From: Klebsormidium nitens
Lineage: Eukaryota > Streptophyta > Klebsormidiophyceae > Klebsormidiales > Klebsormidiaceae
Direction of reading: 5' to 3'
Assembly (NCBI GenBank): GCA_000708835.1
Contig: DF237257.1
Span: 41,885 to 105,884 of the forward strand
DNA length: 64,000 nucleotides
Below the pieces are notes generated by a model. That model ran no database searches. It was given only the letters and a program-made list of their open reading frames with translations, and had not been told where the DNA came from. Position 1 is the stretch's first letter, and each line of letters starts with the position of its first letter. This document shows, piece after piece, positions 1-10,300 of the stretch. A program made the position numbers and the translations under genes.

Positions 1-449
1 TTTTACAGGCGCCAAGCCCTGAACCCTGAAACGAAATGACCGAGGCAAGCCTGCGCGGCCGCCTTCTCAAACCTGCGCGCGGCCGCGGCAGATTTTGATA
101 CTTCGGATGTGCATGATTGAGAATTTGAGAATTTGAGAATTTTAAATCTAATTCTAACGGCTTCTGTTGCGCCTCCATGGCTACCGGTCCTCAAAATGTG
201 CTCCTTTGGCTGCTTTTGACGGGCAAATCGACTTATATCCATGCAGCTGGTTACCATCCGACTGAACTGTTTGGCACTGGTGGGCCAGTGGTGGCAGCTG
301 CACAGCATCTCTTTTCAGGCTCAGCACTTGCGTTTGGATCCCAACGAGGTATGCGTCAGGTGCTGTTCAGGCCCAGTTTAGCCAGGTCTTTCTTGTCAGC
401 ACAGGTCTTTCGTGTAGCTTCGTTCGGTACACCCTGAACCTCAGCATAA
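1..449. other. No supportable gene; possible 5' region of the next gene
   Basis: The stretch contains short open frames on both strands but none shows a recognisable domain, and none joins the downstream exon by clear splice sites. It may hold the promoter, 5' UTR or further upstream exons of the coiled-coil gene that follows. The window edge prevents a decision. Confidence 0.3.
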
Positions 450-2296
450 ATGGAGGCGGTTCTGAAAAGTGGGCGGTTGTCAGGCGCAGGGCAGCTCGTA
501 CTGCTGCAGGGCTACAGTCAGCAGCGATTGAGGGGTGTGGAAGATCCGTCAAAACACGTGAAAAGCAAGGTCTGCGCAGCTGCTGGTGGCCCGTCTGTCC
601 AGAAGCTGCTAGCGGAAAGCCTGAGAATGGCGGAAGGAAATGTTAAGGTGTCCCTCGAAATGGCGCAGGATGCTGCGAGCAGGGCATCCGAGGCAGAGAA
701 GAAGTATGCGGAGGCGAACGCGCAGCTGAAGGTTAGCGAGAGCAGCAGGAGGGAAGTTATCAACCTGCTCTTGGACAAGCAGGGCCGCAAGGACATTCGA
801 AGCGCCATTGGTGAGCAGAAATGTGACTTCCACCTTCAAGGAAGGTCTAAGCTCTATTGGAGGGGAAATAGGATGCAGCCCAGAATCTCGGCAGGTTGGA
901 GATTATCCGAAGTTCGGGGCTTTTGCTTTGTTAACCTGCTCTGTGTTTGAGGGTGCGGACTAGTCATGTCCAAGCTGCTACTGTCGCTGAATCGATTATC
1001 GCTTGCAAAAGCCACTTATTGCATGGCACTCTTGTGTGCCTGTAAAAAGAGCACCACATTAAAGGCCATCACCCGAGTTCAAAGAGGGCGTCTGCTTGCA
1101 AGTTGTAGCTTACCAAGTTTCATGGGGCCTTCTGTACCCTTTCCGCTATGTCAGCAGAGCTGGTACATAGCGTTGCCAGACTGCTCCTCTTGTTACCCCT
1201 CTCAATCCCGCTTTCCAGAAAACTCTCTACATGATTGAAAACAAAGTTCCGGGGCATTTTGCACAGACGTCTGCATTTTATCTCTGTAGAAGTGGCGAGC
1301 GAGGTGCCTGCACTCACCAACGTCACCATGTTCAAGGGTGTCCGGGGGCCCCCCGCTGTGATCGACACGCTTCTCAAGGACGCGACGGACAGCCTCGGTT
1401 TCATGAGCCGGATCACCAATGTCTGCTCACAAGCTGCCCTGCGGCCTCAGGACATACACGACAATCTGCGGGACATCTACCACCGGTACGCATCTCAGAT
1501 TGTTATAGCGCTCCTTCATTGACTCGATCTCAGGGTCCGGTTAGATAACCGTCAGTTGGAGCCCCTTTAGAGCAACTTTTTCGGGAGAGCATCAAGGCAT
1601 CCTTTCAATTGCACTCGAGATCAGTAACAGGTTTGTGAACATGTTTGGGTGCAGAACTGGAAGCAAGGGAGCAGCCTCTAGAGCCTATTCTTGTGCGTAC
1701 CTGCAGATTTGCCTCCGGGATGCACGGGCAAGAGTGGCCCGTTGTGGTCATCAACTCCGCTCACATCTCGGAGACCAACCTCCGAGCGGCGCTGGCTATC
1801 TTGTTCGATTTCGCGGGCATCAAATACGTGTATGTGGACAAGGGCACCGTCGTGCATTGCCCTTACAAGCTTCCGGGGGATCCCCTCGTGACCGTACGCC
1901 TTGTTCTCTTTTGAGACCCTTGCATCGGAAGTTTTGCTTGGCTTTCAACATACGATTGATGCACAGGTAGTAGGCTTGTCTCGGTCCACCACACGTTCGC
2001 TGTTCTGGGGCTGGTCCATTATGTGTCTAGGAGATTGCTCGAAAGACGTTTTGAATCACATGCTCGCCACAGTTTGTACCTTCAGTGGAAGTTTGATACC
2101 AGATGGTCTTGCCACCCCTCCCTTGCTCTGTCCCATGTCCGAAATTGCACGCTTTTAAGCAGATTGTCCAGTACAATCAATTCGACGACAGTTCTTTCTT
2201 CGCGTGCAGACTGATCTCGGGATGACGCTTGAGGAGATACAACTCTACCTCCAAGACTATCAAAGCGCGACCTTGACCCGAGACCTAACAGTCTAG
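450..2296 (+). CDS. Unidentified protein with an N-terminal coiled coil, four-exon model, 5' end uncertain
   Basis: I do not recognise the family. The proposed exons are 450-810, 1290-1485, about 1668-1893 and 2210-2296. The first exon encodes an Ala/Glu/Lys-rich helix (for example ASRASEAEKKYAEANAQL), so a coiled coil is likely. It ends at a GTGAGC donor in phase 1, and the acceptor at 1289 continues the frame. Exon 2 reads FKGVRGPPAVIDTLL and then DNLRDIYHR. Exon 3 is globular-looking, with HGQEWPVVVINSAHISE and a hydrophobic ALAILFDFAGIKYVYVDKG stretch. The last exon follows a GTGCAG acceptor and ends EEIQLYLQDYQSATLTRDLTV before TAG at 2294. The exon 2-3 join is the weakest point. The good-looking acceptor at 1654 breaks phase, so either the acceptor at 1667 is used or a small exon was missed. 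The ATG at 450 may be internal. Function unknown. Confidence 0.5.
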
Positions 2297-3236
2297 TGTA
2301 TAGAGCTTTGCAAAAGACGCGTGTCAGACCAAGTATCATTTAAAGGCAGCGGCCTTTTGATGACATTCTTGAATGGTGTTAGGGGCTTTGTAATTGATGC
2401 ATCAACGAAAATGGTTAATGGAACAAGACCTAAGCTAGCAGTCGATTGCACGTCCACCAACCATAGCATTCGATCGGTGGCTTTGATCAAATGAGATTGT
2501 CATAGAAGGTAAGCAACGTCTAAGGTACAGCTTGGTCAAGAAGTCTCGTCTTTAGTCCACACGACACTTCAACGGTTTTCTGCTAACCAGGGATCCCGAA
2601 TTAATGCAACTTGATCAACCCTTGATGCAGTTCTTTTGATCTTTTAAGTAAAGCGTTCGTCCTTACCTGGCCGGCCGTATCTTCAAATTTCTAGCCTTTG
2701 ACTTAGCCGCTTCACATCTACAACACCACGTTGCCAGGAGGTGCATGATGAGCTAGTGCGGGAAGGCATCTTTCAAAAGTCGTGACAAGAAGCATGCACA
2801 AGCCTTAAGACGCTGGCAGTGGTGCAGAGTCCGGAGAAATGCTTCCAACAGTTACTGAGTCGAAAGCTCTGTTGTTATAAGCGAGCAACTGACTATTGCA
2901 TCTGCGCATGGCCCGCGACCATATTACTACATAACAATTAACAACTTGGGATCAGTTTGGCAATTGAATGCATGCATGTATCATATCAATCGTTGCATGC
3001 GCCAGATGTGCCGTCATATTTATATTTCTCTCAGTGGTTAATACTGCGTTGTTGAGGCTGGCCGCAGTGACAAAAAATTTGACCATTGCCAGTATAAGGC
3101 AATGGCGCGCCGTAAAAGCACATGCATGCAATAGATGGTCATGTTGATTCTGCCGCCCATGCAGGACTGCATGTGCAAATATTGCAGCATGCGCACATGT
3201 GTGCGTCCTACACATACAATCAAGTAAATCAAGTAT
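2297..3236. other. Intergenic stretch, no gene seen
   Basis: No open frame here has recognisable coding character. The last 300 bases are AT-rich with many GCATGC and ATGCATGC palindromes. The LINE that follows begins without its own start, so its exact 5' junction cannot be placed here without another copy to compare. Confidence 0.5.
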
Positions 3237-6200
3237 AATTAAGCCGGTATATATGTAATCATTATATAGGGAAGAGGAGGGGTAGCAGTAGTTTGAGACT
3301 TTCACTTTGGAATTGCCAGGGTTGGGGTGAAGAAAAGGCCGATGTTCTTTTAGAGCTCAGTTGTAAATTAGAGACTGAGGTCATTCTCTTGACCGAAAGT
3401 TGGGCTAGGCCACAAGAAAAGCTTGTTAAGGTGCGAGGGTTCCAAACATTTGAGCAGCCGCGTGGTTTTAACCATCAAGCCGCCTGGCGAGGAGCGGGGG
3501 GTTTGGCAGTTCTGGTTTCAGAAGCATTGGCATGCAGTGGTGTCTCCCAGTGGAAGGCTGGTCTGGGTGAAAGCCACATGTGGCTAAAATTCTCGGGTCT
3601 TGGGCCAGCGGGCAGAGATCTTTTCCTTTGCTTAGTTTATCTCCCTCCGGAGCAGTCTTCATGGTATCGTCAAGCTGGGATCTCAGTGGAGGAGGTCTTT
3701 GAGCAGCTCAGGGACGAAGTGGGAGAAGCGCTGCTATGTGGAGAAGTCTTGCTCGCAGGAGATTTCAATGCTAGAACGGGCGTTGTTCCTGATTGGATGG
3801 ATTGCAGGGACCTCCATCTCCTTGCTCAAACGCCAGATGCAGAGTGCTTTAGTGAGGTAAAATGCGCAACGCCAAGAATGTCCCAGGATAACGTGGTCAA
3901 CGCATCGGGAAGACTTCTCCTCGAATTCTGTAGGACAATAGATTGCAGAATTTTGAACGGTAGATCGAAAGGAGATGGAGAAGGAAAAGCTACTTGCTTT
4001 CCTGCAAGTGGCGGAAGAAGTTTGGTAAATGTTTTTCTCTGTCCAGCTTCTTTCGTCAAGAACGTCAATCTGTTGAGCGTGTTTGAGGAGCTGCCCGAGT
4101 CTGATCATCGGCTGGTGACGTTGAGCATTAACCTTCGTAGCAAAAGTCGGAGTTTTGGGACCGATCAAGGAGATGCAGGAAACGCCAAAGGGGAAAGCCT
4201 GGCGGAGCAGACGTTTCCAAGAGTACAAGAAGGAGGGATCCCTCGTTTTCAAGAATTGTTGGCTTCTTCTGTAGAACTGCTTCTTCTGGCCCAAAGCTCA
4301 AAAGGCATTTGATCCTTCGCAAGCAGCTGCAGATTTAGAAGAAGCCATCGAAAGTGCTGCCTTAGAGGCTTTTCCTACGCCGCAATCCAGGAAGGATTTT
4401 GTAGGGAGTGGTAGTCCAGCCTGGTTCGATACCGATTGTCGAACGGCCCGTAGGAGATTTCGAGACGCTTTGAAAGCAGGTGGGCCGTCTCACTTAAGCA
4501 GCCAACTAAAGAAGGAGTATCGAAAGCTTGTCCGGAGGAAGAAACGGGCTTTTAGCAAGTACCGCGCGGCCAAGTTAGAAGATCAAATCCTGAACAGTCC
4601 AGGTCGCTTCTGGAAGCAATTTCGAAAGAAAAGGCAAGGTCTAGGTCTGGCGCATAAGGAAGGCCTTGTCAGGCATTGCCAAAACTTGTATGAGCAGTCG
4701 GAAGTGGAGGAGGATGTCCTTGCAGATGCGACACACGCATCGCATGGTTTTGAGGAGGTCATACAAGCGAGAGGAAGGAGCGAAGGTCTGGAGGGCCGAA
4801 TTTTGGAGAGCGAGGTCGAAGCAGCGTTGAAGGGCCTCAAGAACGGAAAGAGCGCTGACTTAAAAGGTTTCACGGCTGAGTTGCTAAAAGCAGGGCAAAA
4901 GCAGCTCGTAGCGGGGCTAACCCAGGTTTTTAACCGGGCTTTCGAAGAGGGCGTGTTTCCGAGTAGTTGGAACGAGGGTGTGCTGGTTGCCATTTTCAAA
5001 AAGGGGGACCCGTCAGATTATGGCAATTATAGGACGGTGACAGTAGGGCCAATCCTTGGCAAGCTGTTTGCGACCGTCATCAATCGAAGGCTGACGGAGT
5101 GGGCGGAGAAAGGGTCGATTCGGGCGAACGGGCAGGCAGGGTTTCGGAAAGGGTTCCGAGCGGCGGATCATCTTTTGGCGCTGCGGGTTCTGATCGAAAG
5201 ATGGGGTCGAGGTAGAGATCGTCACCTCTTTGCCTGCTTTGTCGATTTTAAGAAAGCTTTTGATTTGGTGCCAAGGCAAAAGTTGTGGCGACGGTTGAAA
5301 GAACTAGGAGTGGGAGAAGAAATGCTGCAAAGTGTGCAGAGCATGTACACTGATGTCCGTTGCCGGGTTAGAGGAGAAGGTTGGATTTCGGAGGAGAGCT
5401 TCAAGAGCAGTTGGGGAGTTAAACAGGGGTGCCCGTTGAGTCCCCTTCTGTTCGGTTTGTACATAGACGGTTTGGAGGAGTCGATGCGCGGGGAGGAAGA
5501 TCCGACGTTAAAGGGGGTCAGATTTCCGCTTTTAGCGTTTGCGGATGATGTGCTTCTTTTGTCGAGGAACCCGGAGGGTGATCTGCAAAGAAAGCTGAGG
5601 CTGTTGGAAAAGTTTTCGAAAGAGAGCGGTCTTTCTGTGAATCTTCAAAAGACGCAGATTGTGGTCTTTGGCGGTCGGTTCAGCAGTCAGAAGGGAAAGC
5701 ACGACTTCGAGTATGGCGAAGAGCTGGTCGAGATTGTCCAAAGCTACCGCTATTTGGGGGTCCAGTTCAATTGCAACGGGAAGTTCACAGAGGCTGTTCA
5801 GCATCTGGTAGAAGCTGGGCGGAAGGCAAGTTTTGCGATGGAAAGGAGGTGTGCCGAGCTGGGGTTGCGCAGAGCGAGCACGAGGGTGGGCTTGTTTGAC
5901 GTTTTGGTTAGCCCAATCCTTGGGAATGGAGCGGAGGTCTGGGGCCCCGGCTACGGTCCGGAGTGGGGTTGGAACGGCGATGGGGACGGTCCTGAGAAGG
6001 TGCATCGCGCGTTTCTAAGGGGTTTGTTGAAAGTTCGGAAATCGTCGCTGTCCAAGGCGGTCTTGGGAGAATTCGGTCGGTTCCCCTTGGTGATCAGACG
6101 TTGGGCGCAGGTCTTCAAGTTTGTCAACCGGACGGCAAGTCTTGCAGAAAACCGGTTGGCCCGCTTGGCATTCGAGGAGTCGAAGGAGATGTGGGCAGCA

Positions 6201-6790
6201 AACGAAGGCGGGTGGTATGCGAGGATTGTAGGAAAGGCTTGTGAACTCGTTTCAGCAGATGAGAGTATAGGTGTTCTAAACCTGGCGTTGCTTCAAGAGA
6301 GGTCTGAGATGGCATATATGCAAGATCTAAGAGAGGGGTACGGCAGAAAGTTTTGCACGTACTTTGAGGATGTCAAGGAAGGCTACTCCTTTGAGTCTTT
6401 CATAGATGAAATAGGCGTCTCCAAGTACTTCGACACTCTAGCCAAATTCAGAGTCGGAGCCCACAAGCTTGCTATCGAAACAGGGAGTTGGCAAGGGATT
6501 GCTCGCGAGGAGAGACTCTGCCAGGTGTGCACGTTAGGAGCAGTAGAGTCAGAAAGGCATTTTGTCTATAATTGTCCGGCCTATAGCGACATTTGAAAAG
6601 TCTTTCACATTCTATTTGCGAACAGGGAGAATAGGAATTTGAAAGCTTTCCTTAATTTGCAGGACAAGTATGCGGTAGGTAAATTTCTGCATACTTCTTT
6701 AGAGAGGCGAGCTAGCATAACAGGACAATCGTCGACTTAGCCAATCATGGCTCCGAAACGACGTTAATCAAACAATTACAATTACGATTA
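3237..6790 (+). mobile_element. Non-LTR retrotransposon (LINE), 5'-truncated and inactivated
   Basis: The element carries an APE-type endonuclease followed by a reverse transcriptase and a C-terminal zinc-knuckle-like segment, the order seen in LINE ORF2. There is no ATG between the in-frame stop at 3236 and the start of the endonuclease fold, so the 5' end appears truncated, as is usual for LINE insertions. The 3' end after the last stop (6738-6740) reaches a short simple repeat of the form ATTACA/ATTACG at about 6773-6790, which resembles the simple-repeat tails of some LINE clades. I could not identify target-site duplications. The clade is not settled: the domain order excludes early R2-type elements but does not separate L1, CR1/Jockey or RTE-like groups. 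Confidence 0.85.
3293..6740 (+). pseudogene. LINE ORF2: endonuclease plus reverse transcriptase, broken by frameshifts and one nonsense codon
   Basis: The endonuclease half (3293 to about 4140) begins LRLSLWNCQGW and contains LTESW, AGDFNART and ESDHRLV, the usual APE-type motifs. The segment that normally carries a catalytic Asp before the SDH motif reads LVNVFLC, so that residue may be lost. Between about 4140 and 4310 the reading frame shifts at least once and probably more than once. The frame that continues from 4311 reads AWFDTDCRTARRRFRDAL, the usual linker before the polymerase. The reverse transcriptase shows FADDVLLL (catalytic YXDD-box equivalent) and GVKQGCPLSPLLF. A zinc-binding-like C-x2-C...H-x4-C lies at the end. 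The TGA at 6594-6596 is followed in the same frame by 47 more sense codons up to TAG at 6738, so it looks like a single CGA-to-TGA change. The copy is very unlikely to be mobile. Confidence 0.85.
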
Positions 6791-7361
6791 GAGGTAAGCA
6801 CATACCATCATTTCAAGCCAATATATCAAAGTGCCGGTGCCAGCATGTGCATGATCGTCACAAGCCTGTATGCAGCGTTGAAGTAACACTTGTGCTGGGC
6901 AGCGGCAAGAACGATCGAGCAGGTATTTCGAACAGGTGACGGAAGTGCTTGCCCAATGAATGTTTCAACATGCATGCCACCCACATACGTACCTTCATAG
7001 TGTAACGAAAGTTGAATGCACGCGAGGCAAGAACTTACGGAGCATAATCGATGGTCAGGAAAGACTGCGTACCTTTGACAAGAGACTCGATTGTGTGAGT
7101 ACACAAACATCTCATGCAGGAACTTCCAATGTGATTTGCGCGATTGCCAAGCCAACCAAGTTGTGCATTGAGGGTTTCGTGGTCATTCTACGTAATGCAG
7201 ATCAATTGGTTGATATCCGTCCGGTTGTAGATTACCGTACTTACCGCATCTATTAGCTCGCTAGTATCAAACCAGTACGACTAGACAGACTCTCGTCAAG
7301 ACGTGCAATCAGTAGTAAGTACTCTGGCTAGCGGCTCTCCACCTTCGTCCTTGGCGTCAGA
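6791..7361. other. Intergenic stretch between LINE and TRIM37-like gene
   Basis: No gene is seen. The right part must hold the 3' UTR and poly(A) site of the minus-strand TRIM37-like gene, but I could not assign a distinct polyadenylation signal. Confidence 0.4.
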
Positions 7362-10300
7362 TCAGGCGTCGGCGTAATCCACGCCCGCCTGGCTTTGATG
7401 GCTACTACCCTCTACACCATTCCACGTTGGCAGCGGTCCACCGTCGCTGCCGACCTCCAACCCCTGGAGCCCCTCCAGAGCTTCCCTCGAAGATATTGCC
7501 CGGTCCAGGAGCACTTCCCAATTTCTTCTGCGTTCCGTTTCCGTCGAAACTGCTACCTCCCCATCGGAACAGCCCTCTTGCTCCTTCTCGCTGGTCCTCG
7601 GCCTATGCCTGACAAACGGATTGTTGCGCCAGGCCTCAGCCTCGAGCCCGGGTTCGACCGAAACCCCATCCCTACGACCGCCCGCCGTTACTTGCTCGAG
7701 CTGCGACTCCGCCGATGCACTTCCTGCCCGCAAATCGTCCGTACTGCCCTTCCGGTCGCGCCCGCGTCCAAAGAACCGGCCCTCGCCCCGAAGCCGGCTC
7801 TTCAACTCCACTCCAAGCGGGTTAACGCTAACCCCCACACCCCCCTTGCGAACGTTCCCGAGTGTCGTCCGGCCCAGCGCACACGCGCCGTCCTTCCCCT
7901 CACCGACGCTCACTTTCGCGACCCGCTCCATGAAGCACGGCGACCGCGCGAGGGCCCGCGCCTGGTTCCGGTCGCCGTTCCGGATGTTCTCTTTGTCGGT
8001 ATCGGGGATGTTGTCGAAACCGCTCAGAGGACTCTGCTCCGCATTGCGAAAACGACGGATCTCTCCCGGGCTGCCGGCCGGCGTTGACGTGGCAGTCGCT
8101 GATTCGACCAGCGCCAAAAGCGCGGGTAACGCAACTGCCGGGCATTCTCTACCGACCGCGGTTCCTGAACTTCCGTTGGCGCTAAGTGGCCCCACCTCAT
8201 TCCATACTCCTGCCCGTAGATCAGGCGTTGTCGCTCTGGCCTTGACAATCACCAATCGCACCCCTTGGCTGGCAGCTTTTGCAGACGCCCGTTCTTTCGG
8301 CCCCGACGAATCTGCTTTTCCTAGAGCCGACGCGCTTTCCGCACTCACTGTTTCTTCAGAAGGAACGCCGTCCAAGCTGCCCCCCTCGCTGGTTCCTGTC
8401 GGGTCACTTGTCAATGCCCCTTCCGCGCTTTCTTCCGTCTCCGTTCCGGGTCGACTTCCAGAGCGCATCAGGCCCTCAGCACCGTCCGTTTCCTCAGCCA
8501 TTGCTTCAGATTCAGGCAAACTACTCTTAGTCGAACTCTCCGCTTCAGCTGGCTTTGGCCTACTCAGTGCACTAGCCTCCTGATCTCTGCCCGCATATCG
8601 TCTGCCCAACCCCTCAATCTCTTCAGCTTCCTTGGCCCGTCCGTTAATCCCTTCTCTTAAGACTTCGTCAGGCCGACCCGACAGTCTCAGAACCGCACGG
8701 ACACCCCTCGCCCCTCGTCTGGAGCCGCTAAAATTGGGAACTTCGTTCGGCCCGGGAACATCGTCCGGCCCGGTTGAGGCGACCACCTCCTCGCGAGCTA
8801 AGGCCTCGCCAGAGCTCCGCTCGAGAAGTGCATCACTCTCTTCGTTGCCCGCTTGTGATGTTTCGTCTTTCAAACCCTCGTTCCCAATACCTCCCTGCAC
8901 ATCTGCCTCTACCACGCCCCTAGTTTTTCCAGGCTCGTCGATCTCGGCCGGCGGCCGTTCTGAGGGGCCCCCGCTCTCCCCCTCGAGCGCAATCACACCC
9001 TCCCGGACCTCGGGGGATCCCTCCGACGCCTCCACGAACTCCTCGTCGCTCTCCGCCGGGCTGTCCGCGCCCGTGTTCGCGCTGACGTCATCCCGCTCCG
9101 GCAGCGCGACCGACAGCTGCTCCAGCACCTGCGCCTCTGCCGCCGGCGCGCACTCGGACTGCTCTCCTCCCGCCACCCCCTCCTGCCGTTCTCGCAACCG
9201 CTTGCCGGTCCCCGCCACTTTCTTCCTTCCCCCCCCGGCTTTCTGACGCGACACCCGCTTCTGAACCAGCGCCGCCGCTTCGTTCCGACCGCGGGAAACG
9301 GGCTCCTCTCCCTCGCCAGCGCGCCGCCCCTCCCTGCTCACGTCACGCCCCTCGCCGCTGACGTCACGCCTCCCGCTGCTGACGTCACGGTCGTCCCACC
9401 CGCTGGTGCCCGCCCTGGATCCCTTGCCTGGGGCGCTCTCTGCCCCGTCCCCGCTGCCAGGTGTCGCGTCCCGGTTGGCCGGCATCTTGCGGCGGCGCTT
9501 CCACCAGAGGGTGTCAGCAATCGCGCGCCGGAGCACGTCCACCTGTTTTAGGGCGTCCGACTTTTCGCTGTCGATGACGACCAGGGCGCGCCGCAGGTCC
9601 TGGCACTGCTGGGCGTACCTGCGAGATTTAGGATTTGCTTTAGGAACGTCAACCAAATATGGATCCAAGTACGACTCTTTGCTGGGCAATGGACGAATGT
9701 TCACCAGCGGCTTCCCGCACAGGATTACCGTGGCATACGGGCTGTATTTTAAAGATCAACAGCTTTGACGGGCTAAGTTCGCCATGACTCCGACGAGGAA
9801 GCCGCACACCAATTGATTTGTCATCAACGAGTCTGCAAGAGCCGGCCAGCACAATCGGCGGATTCTCGGGTATCAACCCTCGAAAGCAGACTCTCAGACG
9901 ATGCTTCAAGAAAACGTTTGTGCGCACATGTATGCCAGAAGCTTGTAAGGAAGGATATAAGCAATAGCTGCAAAACAGTGCTGAAGCCTCACGTGGGCGC
10001 TCTGACGTGGAAGCGTAGGGTGATGACGTCCTCTTCTGGGAGCAAGTAGCCCTCTTCCTTGAGTACCTCCAGTCGGAAGAACCGGTTGTAGCCCCAGCAC
10101 TCGCCGACCTGCGGGTTTAGAGTTGGTTAGGGAAACCGCCGCTAACCATTTCAGTTGGTTAGGAAAACCGCCGCTAATCATTTTGGATTGCGTTTCGCCT
10201 TTCAGACTCGTGCACTCGTGATACAAGAAGCGGCGGCTCGTTGCGACTTTGCTTAAGAATGCGCTCCGTCCTCTTTAAGCTCCTTAATTCTCTATGAAAA

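Noticed and set aside
7395-9246. Long plus-strand open frames (up to 320 codons) rich in Pro, Ser and Ala
   Set aside because: They lie opposite the GC-rich last exon of the TRIM37-like gene and mirror its codon bias. The minus-strand frame joins the MATH exons in phase.
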